This document shows, piece by piece, positions 52,140-61,148 of a stretch of 64,000 nucleotides of DNA. A model generated the notes under the pieces. It made no database searches, was not told the origin of the DNA, and was given only the letters and a program-made list of their open reading frames with translations. This stretch comes from Thermodesulfitimonas autotrophica (GTDB lineage Bacteria > Bacillota > Desulfotomaculia > Desulfotomaculales > Ammonificaceae). The position numbers and the translations under genes are program-made. The stretch lies in the NCBI RefSeq assembly GCF_003815015.1, contig NZ_RKRE01000002.1, positions 661,085 through 725,084 on the forward strand. The letters run 5' to 3'. The first letter of the stretch is position 1, and every line of letters begins with the position of its first letter.

Positions 52140-53369
52140 GTGGCCCAGAATAAACCGGGAGTAAAAAAATGGCGGCAGCCCCGCTGGCTGGCGGCAATTA
52201 TTCTGGTATTCTGCCTGGCAGCCGGGATCGGGTACGCGGCGATGACTTATTCTGCCGGTTCGGACAAGGGAGGTTTGGGGGAAGACCGCGGCGGGCAGGC
52301 GAGGGCGGCCGGACAACGTCTCAACTTCCTCCTGCTCGGCTCTGACGCCCGTAACGGCGAGACGCGTGCCCGGAGTGACTCGATCATCTTTGTGAGCGCC
52401 GACCCGGAAAAGAAGCAACTGGCCCTCCTCTCGATACCGCGCGACACCCTAGTTGACATTCCGGGCCACGGACGGGAGCGGATCAATACGGCGATGCTCT
52501 ACGGGGGACCGGAGCTCACCACGCGAGTGGTTTCCGATCTGATTGGTCAGCCGGTCGATTATTACCTCGTTACCAATTACGAAGGGTTTGTCGATCTGGT
52601 CGATGCCCTGGGCGGCGTTACGCTTGACGTGGAAAAAAACATGTACCACTATGACCCGGAAAAGGGCGGGCGCTTCACGATCAACCTCCGTAAAGGAGTG
52701 CAGCGGCTCGACGGCAGGAAGGCGTTAATGTACGTGCGCTACCGGAGCGACGCGCTTGGGGATATCAGCCGGGTCGGGCGGCAGCAGAAGTTCCTGCGCG
52801 CGGTGGTGGAGGAGATGATGAAGCCGCGCAATCTTGTCCGCCTGCCGGTTTTGATCCCCAAGATCAAGGACTGTATTTACACCAACTTGCCCCTTGACCA
52901 GATGCTCGCTTTAGCGCGGATGGCGCGGGAGATGGAAGGAGTCACGGTGGTAAGCGGAACGCTTCCGGGTTATTTTGCCGGTGACCCGTACTGGCATGTG
53001 GACCCGGAGGAGGCGAAAAAAGCGGTAGCCCAGCTCTTAAGCGGAGAGCCGATCACGCAGTTCGTGAAGGAGACGCCGTCAGGCGTCATGATTACTCAGG
53101 CGGTCAAGCCCAGAGAGAAAACTCAGGTGGTACAGAAGGTCTATACGGGGGACACGGTCATTGACGGCAGTTACGCTACGGTGACGGAGGAAACTTACGG
53201 TACGGTAGCGGCGCCGGAGGTGGTGATCGTGCCCGGGTCCGGCGACGGACAGCCTCCGGTCGATTCCACGCCAGCTCCCGCCCAGACGAGCGGGTCGCCG
53301 CCCGCAGCGAGCCCGTCTGGGGCTGGGACGGCAGCCACGGTATATGAGGGGACCTATAACGCTCAGTAG
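52140..53369 (+). CDS. LytR-CpsA-Psr family wall-polymer ligase
   Basis: 409-residue protein with one N-terminal membrane helix (about 16-36) and an extracellular LCP domain that transfers lipid-linked glycans to peptidoglycan. Conserved residues: LLLGSDARNGETRARSDS, LLSIPRDTLVDIPGHGRERINTA (given in part), and VRYRSDALGDISRVGRQQ. The last 60 residues are Pro/Ser/Thr-rich and low in structure. GTG start. It probably anchors the polymer made by the neighbouring genes. Confidence 0.92.
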   Translation: MAQNKPGVKKWRQPRWLAAIILVFCLAAGIGYAAMTYSAGSDKGGLGEDRGGQARAAGQRLNFLLLGSDARNGETRARSDSIIFVSADPEKKQLALLSIPRDTLVDIPGHGRERINTAMLYGGPELTTRVVSDLIGQPVDYYLVTNYEGFVDLVDALGGVTLDVEKNMYHYDPEKGGRFTINLRKGVQRLDGRKALMYVRYRSDALGDISRVGRQQKFLRAVVEEMMKPRNLVRLPVLIPKIKDCIYTNLPLDQMLALARMAREMEGVTVVSGTLPGYFAGDPYWHVDPEEAKKAVAQLLSGEPITQFVKETPSGVMITQAVKPREKTQVVQKVYTGDTVIDGSYATVTEETYGTVAAPEVVIVPGSGDGQPPVDSTPAPAQTSGSPPAASPSGAGTAATVYEGTYNAQ

Positions 53370-53381
53370 GGGGTTCTGTTT

Positions 53382-53825
53382 TTGGATTTAAAAGAGATCG
53401 AAGGGGTTCTGCCCCACCGTTATCCTTTTCTCTTTGTCGACCGGATTACGGAGCTCGAACCGGGTAAGCGCGCGGTAGGCATTAAGAACATAACCGCTAA
53501 CGAGTTTTTCTTCCCGGGGCATTTTCCGGGATACCCGGTGATGCCGGGAGTGCTTATTATCGAAGCGCTGGCCCAGGTTGCCGCGGTGGCGGTGCTTACC
53601 CTGGAAGCTTACCGGGGTCGGGTCCCGCTTTTTGCGGGGATTGACGGGGCGCGCTTCAAGCGCCCCGTGCTTCCGGGAGACACGCTGCGCCTCGAGGTAG
53701 AGATTTTGAAGCTGAAGGCAGCAGTGGGTAAGGCGAGGGGGCGGGCCTGGGTAGGCGAAGAACTCGCGGCGGAGGCGGAGCTGATCTTCGCTGCAGGTGA
53801 AAGGTTGCTTGCGCCGCAGGAATAA
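53382..53825 (+). CDS. fabZ: 3-hydroxyacyl-ACP dehydratase FabZ
   Basis: 147-residue hot-dog-fold enzyme dehydrating 3-hydroxyacyl-ACP in fatty acid synthesis. [13 protein letters not shown] carries the catalytic His, and [21 protein letters not shown] (split as [13 protein letters not shown] and LIIEALAQ) the catalytic Glu. TTG start 12 nt after the LCP gene. Its placement among glycan genes recalls the link of fabZ with lipid carriers or lipopolysaccharide in other bacteria, but here it is just an operon member. Confidence 0.93.
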   Translation: MDLKEIEGVLPHRYPFLFVDRITELEPGKRAVGIKNITANEFFFPGHFPGYPVMPGVLIIEALAQVAAVAVLTLEAYRGRVPLFAGIDGARFKRPVLPGDTLRLEVEILKLKAAVGKARGRAWVGEELAAEAELIFAAGERLLAPQE

Positions 53826-53864
53826 AACGGCAGAAGGCGGCAACTTTTTGGGGGGAGAGAAACA

Positions 53865-54950
53865 TTGCACTATGCGCTTTTCGTGCCGGTGACTGCGGCT
53901 GCGGTTACCGGCCTGACGGTTCCGGTGGCGGTGCGCCTGGCGCAACGGATAGGTGCCATCGACGAGCCCGGTGGGCGCAAGATTCATTCTCGCCCGACGC
54001 CTCGCCTCGGCGGATTGGCGGTGTATCTTGGTTTCCTTGCCGGGTTTTTGCTATTGGCGCTGATTGAAGGGCTGCCTTCGCGTTACCTTGGTCTCTTGGT
54101 TGGCGGCACGCTCATTTTTCTTCTCGGCGTGGTTGATGACGCGCGGGGCTTGAGCCCCCGGTTAAAACTTGCCGGGCAGATTCTGGCCGCCCTTGCGGTT
54201 CTCCCTTTCGGCATCGGCATCGCTTTTGTTACCCATCCTCTACATAAGGGACTTTTGCTCCACCTCGGCTTCTGGGGCGCACCGCTTACGGTTTTCTGGA
54301 TCGTAGCGGTGACCAACGCTGTCAACCTTGTTGACGGTCTTGACGGACTGGCCGCTGGCATCGGCGCCATCGGCGCCCTTACCCTTGCCTCGGTGGCTGC
54401 GCTTGCCGGAGACAAGATTGCGGTTCTGCCGGCGCTGGTCTTAGCCGCGAGTCTTATAGCCTTTCTCCCCTTTAATTTTCACCCGGCGCGGATTTTTTTA
54501 GGCGATTGCGGCGCCATGCTCATCGGTTTTATCCTTTCCTGCGGGGCGATAATCGGCGTGGCGAAGACGGCGACTGCGGTGACTCTCATCACCCCGGCGG
54601 TCATCCTGGGGATACCGCTCTTAGACACCCTCTTTGCGATCCTGCGGCGCTACAAGAACGGCCGCCATATTTTTCGGCCGGACCGCGAGCACCTGCACCA
54701 CCGGTTGTTAGCTATCGGACTTAGCCACCGGGGGGCGGTCCTGGTCGTTTACACCGTAAGCGCTATCCTCGGTCTGAGTGCCATTCTGCTTACCCGCCTC
54801 ACTTTGGTCCAGGCGGCAATCCTTCTCCTCGCGGTTGCTACCGCGTTCGTCATTTTGGCGACGCGGTGCGGGATTGTCGGTTACCGCTGGCGGGTACGTC
54901 AGTTCCCGGCCTTGAAAGAAAAGGCCGGTGAGCGAAGCGTTGGCTTTTAA
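53865..54950 (+). CDS. Polyprenyl-phosphate GlcNAc-1-phosphate transferase (WecA/TagO/MraY-like)
   Basis: 361-residue membrane enzyme with about ten segments. It transfers a sugar-1-phosphate from UDP-sugar to undecaprenyl phosphate, the first step of wall-polymer synthesis. Motifs: KIHSRPTPRLGG, GVVDDARGLSP (metal-binding Asp pair), NAVNLVDGLDGLAAG, and the HLHHRL loop near 275. TTG start after GGGGGGAGAG. It is the priming enzyme for the local polymer pathway. Confidence 0.92.
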   Translation: MHYALFVPVTAAAVTGLTVPVAVRLAQRIGAIDEPGGRKIHSRPTPRLGGLAVYLGFLAGFLLLALIEGLPSRYLGLLVGGTLIFLLGVVDDARGLSPRLKLAGQILAALAVLPFGIGIAFVTHPLHKGLLLHLGFWGAPLTVFWIVAVTNAVNLVDGLDGLAAGIGAIGALTLASVAALAGDKIAVLPALVLAASLIAFLPFNFHPARIFLGDCGAMLIGFILSCGAIIGVAKTATAVTLITPAVILGIPLLDTLFAILRRYKNGRHIFRPDREHLHHRLLAIGLSHRGAVLVVYTVSAILGLSAILLTRLTLVQAAILLLAVATAFVILATRCGIVGYRWRVRQFPALKEKAGERSVGF

Positions 54951-54984
54951 GCCAGGCAGCAATGATCTGTGAAGGGGGAGTGGT

Positions 54985-55857
54985 ATGAAGGTAAGAAAAG
55001 CCGTAATCCCGGCGGCAGGTCTCGGCACCCGTTTCCTTCCGGCTACCAAGGCCCAGCCCAAAGAGATGCTTCCCTTGATCGACCGTCCCATCATCCAGTA
55101 TATCGTTGAGGAGATTGTCGATTCCGGGATCGAGGACATTTTGATCGTTACCGGGCGGGGTAAGCGGGCGATAGAGGACCACTTCGACTGCTGTCTTGAG
55201 CTCGAGGCCTACCTGCGGGAACGCGGGAAAGAGGAATGGCTCCGGGAAATCAGGCAGATTGCGAAAATGGCGAATATCCACTACGTCCGGCAGTGCGAGC
55301 CACGGGGTCTGGGCCACGCGGTCCTTTGCGCGCGGAGTTTTGTCGGTAATGAACCTTTCGCGGTGCTTTTGGGGGATGATATTGTCAGGGGGGAAAAGCC
55401 GTGCCTTGCGCAGATGCTGGAACTTTTTGCAGAGGTTCAGGCAACGGTCGTGGCCGTGGAACGGGTGCCCTTGAAGGAGGTTTCCCGTTACGGCGTTATT
55501 AACGGGGAAGAGATCAGACCGCGCGTATTCGCGGTTCATGATCTCGTTGAAAAACCGAAGCCAGAGGAGGCGCCTTCCCGGTGGGGCATCACCGGCCGCT
55601 ACATTATCTCCCCCCGTGTGTTCGACATCCTGGCCGAGACGCCTCCGGGTGCCGGTGGGGAGATTCAGCTTACCGATGCCCTTCGGGTGCTGGCCTTTGA
55701 GGATAAGGTTTTTGCCTACGCCTTCCGCGGCAAACGTTACGATGCCGGGGATAAGCTCGGCTATCTCAAGGCGACGGTGGAGATGGCGCTGGAGCGGGAG
55801 GACCTGGGTCCCGCCTTTCGCGCCTACCTGGAAAATCTTTTTGCGGGGCAGAGATGA
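54985..55857 (+). CDS. galU: UTP-glucose-1-phosphate uridylyltransferase
   Basis: 290-residue enzyme making UDP-glucose. VRKAVIPAAGLGTRFLPATKA and QPKEMLPLIDRPIIQYIVEE (nucleotide-binding), VLLGDDIV (metal-binding Asp), and LVEKPKPEEAPS are typical. ATG with GGGGGAG upstream. It overlaps the epimerase gene by 4 nt. It supplies a UDP-sugar for the glycosyltransferases here. Confidence 0.95.
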   Translation: MKVRKAVIPAAGLGTRFLPATKAQPKEMLPLIDRPIIQYIVEEIVDSGIEDILIVTGRGKRAIEDHFDCCLELEAYLRERGKEEWLREIRQIAKMANIHYVRQCEPRGLGHAVLCARSFVGNEPFAVLLGDDIVRGEKPCLAQMLELFAEVQATVVAVERVPLKEVSRYGVINGEEIRPRVFAVHDLVEKPKPEEAPSRWGITGRYIISPRVFDILAETPPGAGGEIQLTDALRVLAFEDKVFAYAFRGKRYDAGDKLGYLKATVEMALEREDLGPAFRAYLENLFAGQR

Positions 55858-56780
55858 TGCGCGTACTGGTTACCGGGGGAGCTGGCTTTATCGGGTCGCA
55901 CGTGGTGGCGACCCTTTTATCATCCGGCACTGCGGTCGCCGTGGTTGACAACCTGAGCACCGGCTGCCGCGAGAACCTGCCGCCGGGGGTGCCTTTCTAC
56001 CAGATTGACATCACTACGCCAGCCCTCGCCGAAGTGTTTCACGTGGAACGCCCCGAAGTGGTGGTCCACCTTGCAGCGCAGGCGGTGGCGCCGCGCTCGC
56101 TCACGGACCCGTGTTTCGACGCCACGGTTAACATTACGGGTACGGTAAACGTATTGGAGTGCGGGCGAAAAGCCGGAGTCCGGCGCGTCGTCTACGCCTC
56201 TTCGGCTGCCGTTTACGGTGACCCGGCATACCTCCCGGTGGACGAAAACCACCCGATTCGGCCCCTTTCCCCTTACGGTGCTTCCAAGTACGCCGCCGAA
56301 GTTTACCTCTGGACTTACCAGCGGCTTTACGGCATCGAGGGGGTGGTGCTCCGCCTGGCGAACGTCTACGGCCCAGGCCAGGACAGCGCGGGGGAGGGGG
56401 GCGTGGTCGCCATTTTCTGCCGGAGGCTCCGGCGCGGCGAACCGCCGGAAATTCACGGGGACGGCGGGCAGACCCGGGACTTTATCTACGTTGCGGATGT
56501 GGCGGCGGCAGTTGTTGCGTCGCTTACGCGCGGGGCGGGGGAAGTCCTTAACATCAGCACCGGTCGGGCGACTTCCGTGCACGACCTCTGCCGGTTGCTC
56601 CTGCAGGCTGCGGGGAAAGAATTGGCCCCGGTTTACAAAGCCTCGCGCCCTGGCGATATCCGCCACAGTGTCCTGAGCAACGAGCGGGCCAAAGAGGCGC
56701 TCTTGTGGGCGCCGCGCTACGACCTGCCCACGGGCTTACGCGAAACCTACGCTGCTTTTGGCGCTCCCGGCGGCGGATAA
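55854..56780 (+). CDS. NAD-dependent nucleotide-sugar epimerase (GalE-like)
   Basis: 308-residue extended short-chain dehydrogenase. GGAGFIGSHVVATLL binds NAD, YASSAAVYGD and SPYGASKYAAEVYL hold the catalytic Ser/Tyr/Lys set. The N-terminal ATG codons at 55854 and 55857 overlap the galU stop. Likely a UDP-glucose/UDP-GlcNAc 4-epimerase. It carries a parS-like sequence near codon 61. Confidence 0.92.
   Translation: MMRVLVTGGAGFIGSHVVATLLSSGTAVAVVDNLSTGCRENLPPGVPFYQIDITTPALAEVFHVERPEVVVHLAAQAVAPRSLTDPCFDATVNITGTVNVLECGRKAGVRRVVYASSAAVYGDPAYLPVDENHPIRPLSPYGASKYAAEVYLWTYQRLYGIEGVVLRLANVYGPGQDSAGEGGVVAIFCRRLRRGEPPEIHGDGGQTRDFIYVADVAAAVVASLTRGAGEVLNISTGRATSVHDLCRLLLQAAGKELAPVYKASRPGDIRHSVLSNERAKEALLWAPRYDLPTGLRETYAAFGAPGGG
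56035..56050. other. parS-like site within the epimerase gene
   Basis: TGTTTCACGTGGAACG matches TGTTNCACGTGNAACA at 15 of 16 positions (only the last base differs). It encodes Val-Phe-His-Val-Glu-Arg of the epimerase, so the sequence is constrained by coding as well. At about 44 kb from the first parS it lies within the usual origin-proximal parS zone. Confidence 0.75.
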
Positions 56781-56815
56781 CGGGTTGCCGTAAATGATGC
56801 AGCCCTTAAGGAAAT

Positions 56816-56944
56816 TTAACGGGGCGGCCTGGACGGCCCCTTTTCTTTTGCTTTTTTTTTCGCCCGGGCGCGCTTTCGCTGCAGAATGCGCAGATAGGCC
56901 CGGAGTATCCGTTCCTCTGTGGCAAGCCTTTCTTGAAGCCGCAT
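56816..56944 (-). CDS. Possible 42-residue basic protein
   Basis: A short reverse-strand frame with a good ribosome binding site (GGAGGG, 5 nt before ATG). It encodes a Leu/Arg-rich helix (MRLQERLATEERILRAYLRI) followed by a Lys-rich tail (RARAKKKAKEKG). The tail is the complement of the T tract of the + strand terminator, so it may be an artefact. No family is recognised. Confidence 0.3.
   Translation of the reverse strand: MRLQERLATEERILRAYLRILQRKRARAKKKAKEKGPSRPPR
56821..56860 (+). terminator. terminator after the epimerase gene
   Basis: GGGGC (56821-56825) pairs with GCCCC (56836-56840), followed by TTTTCTTTTGC and nine T residues. The long T tract makes this a good terminator for the polysaccharide operon. 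Confidence 0.6.
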
Positions 56945-57124
56945 TTTTACCCTCCGGAAATGTGGGCGTCTGCCGGCCTTGGCGGGCCTATGTTAATTAT
57001 TGCCATTTTCGCTCCGGTTCAGTCGGTAGCGGGGCGTTTTCCTTTACCGGCGGGCGCTTTGCATAAGGCTTTCCGTAGAGGCGAATTTTAATAGCGATGA
57101 GACGAAAACTGCGGGGGTGCGCTT
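56861..57124. other. spacer before the YetF-like gene
   Basis: With the terminator this is part of a 344-bp gap. Apart from the possible reverse-strand small ORF (56816-56944) no gene is seen. No clear promoter for the YetF-like gene was found. Confidence 0.4.
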
Positions 57125-57862
57125 ATGAACCCGTTCTTGGAAATTCTCCTGCGGGCCCTCGGTGCCTTTGCAGGGGTGGTCCTGGTTACGCGGCTGGTGG
57201 GAAAGTCGCAGGTGGGGCAATTGACCATCTCCGACTACGTCAACGGGATCGTTATCGGTTCTATTGCGGCAAGCTTAGCAACCGATATCAAGACGAGCCC
57301 TTGGTACTACGCTCTGGGACTTATCGTCTTCACCACGCTGACAATCTTGACGCAGTGGCTGGGTCTCAAATACCGCCCAGCGCGGAAGATTTTAGGCGAC
57401 GAGCCGACGGTCGTCGTGCATAACGGAAAGATCCTCGAGCGTAATATGCGGCGGATGCGGTATAACGTCGACGACCTGATGATGCAGCTACGCGAGAAGG
57501 GCTATTTCAACATCGCCGACGTCGAGTTCGCGGTTGCGGAACCGAACGGGTCCTTAAGCATCCTGCCTAAGTCGGACAAGCGGCCCGTCACGCCTTCCGA
57601 TCTGGGCATCGCCACCAAATACGAAGGGGTACCCTCCGAGCTTGTTGTGGACGGGGTGATTATTAAGCAGAACCTCAAACAAAACAACCTTACCGAAGAA
57701 TGGCTGCTCAAAGAGCTGGAAAAACAGGGGATTTATTCCCTGAAGGATGTGCTCTACGCGGGGCTGGACACGGAGGGTAAGCTCTACGTGGACAAGAAGC
57801 AGGACGAGCTCGAGCATCTCACGGACATCAGCGACAAGCTACCCGGGAAAATGGGGCAGTAA
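57125..57862 (+). CDS. DUF421/YetF family membrane protein
   Basis: 245-residue protein with two to three N-terminal membrane segments (about 8-25, 40-52 and 63-82) and a cytoplasmic tail containing the YetF duplicated domain (DEPTVVVHNGKILERNMRR; LVVDGVIIKQNLKQNNLTEEW). Pattern and length fit DUF421. The role is not known, although relatives appear in spore-former envelope genes. ATG start after GGGGGTGCGC. Confidence 0.9.
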   Translation: MNPFLEILLRALGAFAGVVLVTRLVGKSQVGQLTISDYVNGIVIGSIAASLATDIKTSPWYYALGLIVFTTLTILTQWLGLKYRPARKILGDEPTVVVHNGKILERNMRRMRYNVDDLMMQLREKGYFNIADVEFAVAEPNGSLSILPKSDKRPVTPSDLGIATKYEGVPSELVVDGVIIKQNLKQNNLTEEWLLKELEKQGIYSLKDVLYAGLDTEGKLYVDKKQDELEHLTDISDKLPGKMGQ

Positions 57863-57955
57863 GGGCCTGAAAGCTGTGGTTAGGAGCAGGATTTTTTACT
57901 GCCGGGGTCGAATTTGGCTTGAAAATTCCTGGAAGCCACGATGGGAGGGAAGTGT

Positions 57956-59359
57956 TTGGCGAAGATTAGCTTTGGAACCGACGGCTGGCGGGGGATAATC
58001 GCCCGCGATTTCACTTTTGCGAATGTGGAAAGGGTGGCGGCGGCGATCGCGGCCTACCTCCGGGAAGCGGGGCTTGCGGAGCGAGGAGTGGTGGTCGCTT
58101 ATGATAACCGCTTCCTGGCGGACCGTTTTGCGGCGGCTGCGGCCGACGTGCTGCGGCGCTGGGGGATTCCCGTCTTTTTTTCGGAAGGGGCGTTGCCCAC
58201 GCCGGTGGCGGCCTTCGCGATTAAAAACCGTAACGCAGGCGGAGCGGTGATGCTTACGGCAAGCCACAACCCGCCGGAGTACTGCGGGATAAAGTTTATT
58301 CCTGAATATGCGGGCCCGGCCCTGCCCGACATCACCCACCGCATCGAGGGCTTCCTGGCCGAACCGGTTGCCCCACCAATGGTATCCCCGGCCCCGCAGC
58401 AGCCGCTTGCGCCGCGCGAGGACTACTTTCGCCATCTCTTGCGGTTGGTTGACGGAGAAGCGATCCGCCGGGCGGGCCTAAAAGTCGTTGTAGACCCGAT
58501 GTACGGGGCGGGAATCGGCTATCTTGAGGCGCTCCTGGAACAGTTAGGGGCAACGGTAACCACGCTTCATAACCGGCGGGACCCCCTTTTCGGCGGCGGC
58601 CTGCCGGACCCGGTCGCAGCCCGTCTGGGGGAGCTGCGGGAGCTGGTACTTGCCAAGGAGGCGCATCTGGGACTTGCTCTGGATGGCGATGCTGACCGCC
58701 TGGGCGTTATTGACGCCGACGGCACCTTTATTTCGCCCAACCAGATTCTGTCGCTTGTCTGCTACCACCTGCTTGAGAAACGGGGCTGGCGGGGCCCCGT
58801 GGTGCGGACGGTGGCAACCACGCACCTCGTTGACCGGATCGCGACGGCGTACGGGGAAGTCGCTTACGAGACGCCAGTAGGGTTCAAGTACATCGGCGCC
58901 TACCTGCGCGAGCACGGCTGTGTCTGCGGCGGGGAAGAGAGCGGCGGGCTTTCGATCCGCGGTCATGTTCCGGAGAAAGACGGGATTTTGGCGGGCCTTC
59001 TGACCGCAGAGATTGTTGCCACCCACGGCAAATCGTTAGGCGCTTTGCTGGCAGACCTTGCCACCCGCTTCGGCCGTTTGGTAAGCGCACGGGTTGACTA
59101 CCACACCACACCGGAAGAAAAGGAGCGCATCCGCCGCCTCCTGAGAGACTTTTGCCCGGCAGAGTTTAACGGCGCGGCGGTGGTCAAGCGCACGACAACT
59201 GACGGCGTTAAGATTGAACTGGCGAGTGGCGCCTGGTTCCTGATCCGCGCTTCCGGTACAGAGCCTGTTTTTCGCGTCTACGCTGAGGCAGCCACAACCG
59301 ATGCGGTTACCGCCCTTCATGAAGCAGTGCGGCGGGAACTGAAACTTCCGGCGGCGTAA
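57956..59359 (+). CDS. Phosphohexomutase (phosphoglucomutase/phosphomannomutase)
   Basis: 467-residue alpha-D-phosphohexomutase. Four characteristic loops are seen: the phosphoserine loop VMLTASHNPPEYCG, the metal loop ALDGDADRLGVI, the sugar loop GGEESGGLSIRG, and the phosphate loop RASGTEPVFRVY. It interconverts hexose-1- and -6-phosphates and feeds galU. TTG at 57956 has GGGAGGGAAG ahead and is preferred to the ATG at 57941, which lies inside that site. Glucose and mannose specificity cannot be told apart. Confidence 0.92.
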   Translation: MAKISFGTDGWRGIIARDFTFANVERVAAAIAAYLREAGLAERGVVVAYDNRFLADRFAAAAADVLRRWGIPVFFSEGALPTPVAAFAIKNRNAGGAVMLTASHNPPEYCGIKFIPEYAGPALPDITHRIEGFLAEPVAPPMVSPAPQQPLAPREDYFRHLLRLVDGEAIRRAGLKVVVDPMYGAGIGYLEALLEQLGATVTTLHNRRDPLFGGGLPDPVAARLGELRELVLAKEAHLGLALDGDADRLGVIDADGTFISPNQILSLVCYHLLEKRGWRGPVVRTVATTHLVDRIATAYGEVAYETPVGFKYIGAYLREHGCVCGGEESGGLSIRGHVPEKDGILAGLLTAEIVATHGKSLGALLADLATRFGRLVSARVDYHTTPEEKERIRRLLRDFCPAEFNGAAVVKRTTTDGVKIELASGAWFLIRASGTEPVFRVYAEAATTDAVTALHEAVRRELKLPAA

Positions 59360-59451
59360 AGGCGGGATGCTTCCGAGTTTTCGAAGCCTCCACGCCGCGC
59401 ACGTAACCATTTCTCCCTGGCCTGCATACCGGTAAAGGGGAGGTGGGAGCT

Positions 59452-59691
59452 TTGTTCAAAGCTTCTGAACTCGCGCGGCGGGATTTCATCAATATTGTTG
59501 ACGGGCGCCGTCTCGGACCTGTCGTTGACCTGCATATCGACGAGAAAGGAAGCGTAACCGCACTGGTGGTCCGGAAGGGGAGGCGGTATTTTGGCTTGTT
59601 CCGGTGGGGGCGTGACCTGATCATTCCCTGGCAGCAGGTGAAAAAGATCGGGGTGGATGCTGTTCTGGTCGAAATGATGCCTCAGGAGTGA
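59452..59691 (+). CDS. YlmC/YmxH family sporulation protein (PRC-barrel)
   Basis: 79-residue PRC-barrel protein of the YlmC/YmxH family, linked to sporulation in Firmicutes. Pattern: SELARRDFINIVDGRRLGPVVDL, then FGLFRWGRDLIIPWQQVKKIG. TTG at 59452 with GGAGGTGGGAG ahead is preferred to the GTG at 59443. Molecular function unknown. It lies between the mutase and metK. Confidence 0.85.
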   Translation: MFKASELARRDFINIVDGRRLGPVVDLHIDEKGSVTALVVRKGRRYFGLFRWGRDLIIPWQQVKKIGVDAVLVEMMPQE

Positions 59692-59714
59692 AGGCGAACG
59701 CGAGCTTGCGCTTA

Positions 59715-59743
59715 TTGACAGGGCTGGTGACCGCTGCTAAAAT
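59715..59743 (+). promoter_or_regulatory. metK promoter
   Basis: TTGACA (59715-59720), 17 bp, TAAAAT (59738-59743), 33 nt before the ATG. The leader is short and contains no SAM riboswitch. Confidence 0.8.
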
Positions 59744-59776
59744 TAACGGTGAATTTTGGTCGAGGGAGCGTGCACG

Positions 59777-60958
59777 ATGACGAAGCGCCTGTTTACGTCG
59801 GAATCGGTTACTGAAGGGCACCCGGACAAGATGGCCGACCAGATATCGGATGCGATTCTCGATGCGATTCTGGCCCAGGACCCCGAGGCCCGGGTGGCGT
59901 GCGAAACCTTGGTCACCACTGGCCTCGCTTTTGTAGCCGGGGAGATTACGACCAGGTGTTACGTGGATATCCCCACGATAGTGCGCGAGACGATCCGGGA
60001 TATCGGTTATACCCGGGCGAAGTTTGGTTTTGACAGTGAGACCTGCGCCGTAATCACCAGTATTCAGGAACAGTCGCCGGATATTGCCCTCGGTGTGGAC
60101 AAGGCGCTGGAGATCAAGAGCGGGCAGGACCAGGATCCCTACAGCTCGATCGGCGCGGGCGACCAGGGCTTGATGTTCGGTTATGCTACCAACGAGACAG
60201 AAGAGCTGATGCCTCTTCCCATCGTCCTGGCCCACAGGCTGGCCCGTCAGCTGGCTGCAGTTCGCAAGAACGGTGAGCTGCCATACCTGCGGCCCGATGG
60301 GAAGACCCAGGTGACGGTTGAGTACGACGGTGACCAGCCGGTGCGGGTCCACACCGTACTTGTTTCCGCCCAGCACCACCCGGACATCGACCTGCTGACG
60401 ATCCGGGAGGACATCCTTACCAGGGTTATCCGTCCGGTTATCCCGCCGCATTTACTTGACAGCGAGACGCGCTTTTTGGTGAATCCCACCGGCAGGTTTG
60501 TCGTTGGCGGCCCGCAGGGAGATACGGGGCTTACGGGGCGGAAGATCATGGTCGATACCTATGGGGGTATGGCTCGCCACGGGGGCGGCTGCTTTTCGGG
60601 AAAAGACCCTACGAAAGTGGACCGCTCGGCAAGCTACGCCCTGCGTTACGTAGCGAAGAACGTTGTGGCGGCGGGCCTGGCCGACCGCTGTGAGATCCAG
60701 GTTTCGTACGCCATCGGTGTCGCGCGCCCGCTTTCCATTAGCGTTGAAACCTTCGGCACCGCCAAGGTACCGGAAAAAAGGCTGGTAGAGCTGGTTCACA
60801 AGCACTTCGACCTGCGCCCGGCCGCAATCATCGACCACTTCGACCTGCGCCGGCCGATATACAAGCAGACGGCAGCCTACGGCCATTTCGGCCGGACCGA
60901 TATCGACTTGCCGTGGGAGCGGACCGATAAGGCTGAAATCCTGCGGGCAGAAGCGTGA
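59777..60958 (+). CDS. metK: S-adenosylmethionine synthetase
   Basis: 393-residue enzyme making SAM from ATP and methionine. [19 protein letters not shown] (ATP site), [15 protein letters not shown], and [18 protein letters not shown] (the phosphate loop, with Cys where Ala is common) are present. The ATG at 59777 follows GAGGGAG. The gene has its own promoter and a terminator, and is a monocistronic unit. Confidence 0.96.
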   Translation: MTKRLFTSESVTEGHPDKMADQISDAILDAILAQDPEARVACETLVTTGLAFVAGEITTRCYVDIPTIVRETIRDIGYTRAKFGFDSETCAVITSIQEQSPDIALGVDKALEIKSGQDQDPYSSIGAGDQGLMFGYATNETEELMPLPIVLAHRLARQLAAVRKNGELPYLRPDGKTQVTVEYDGDQPVRVHTVLVSAQHHPDIDLLTIREDILTRVIRPVIPPHLLDSETRFLVNPTGRFVVGGPQGDTGLTGRKIMVDTYGGMARHGGGCFSGKDPTKVDRSASYALRYVAKNVVAAGLADRCEIQVSYAIGVARPLSISVETFGTAKVPEKRLVELVHKHFDLRPAAIIDHFDLRRPIYKQTAAYGHFGRTDIDLPWERTDKAEILRAEA

Positions 60959-61082
60959 TCCAGACGGACGGCGGCGGCCAAGTGCCCCGTCGCAGCCGTA
61001 GGCCTCCTTTTTCCTTTTGCGCTTTCCTTTTCCCGGCCTTTAAACGCGAGCCTTAGACCTTTCGCCGACCATTGCCTTTTTT

Positions 61083-61112
61083 ATGCCGGTTGAACACCGG
61101 CATTTTGCTTTT
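61083..61112 (+). terminator. terminator after metK
   Basis: ATGCCGGT (61083-61090) and ACCGGCAT (61096-61103), 8-bp stem, 5-nt loop, followed by TTTGCTTTT. An imperfect hairpin nearer metK (about 60965-61000) may help. Confidence 0.85.
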
Positions 61113-61148
61113 CCGGCAGGGAAAGGAAGATTGTTGTCGAACTAAACG

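Noticed and set aside
56794..57066. 90-codon + strand frame after the epimerase
   Set aside because: Starts inside a terminator region; the T tract alone supplies its hydrophobic stretch, and no ribosome binding site is present.
59692..59776. SAM riboswitch before metK
   Set aside because: Only about 33 nt lie between promoter and start codon, too short for a SAM-I riboswitch plus terminator.
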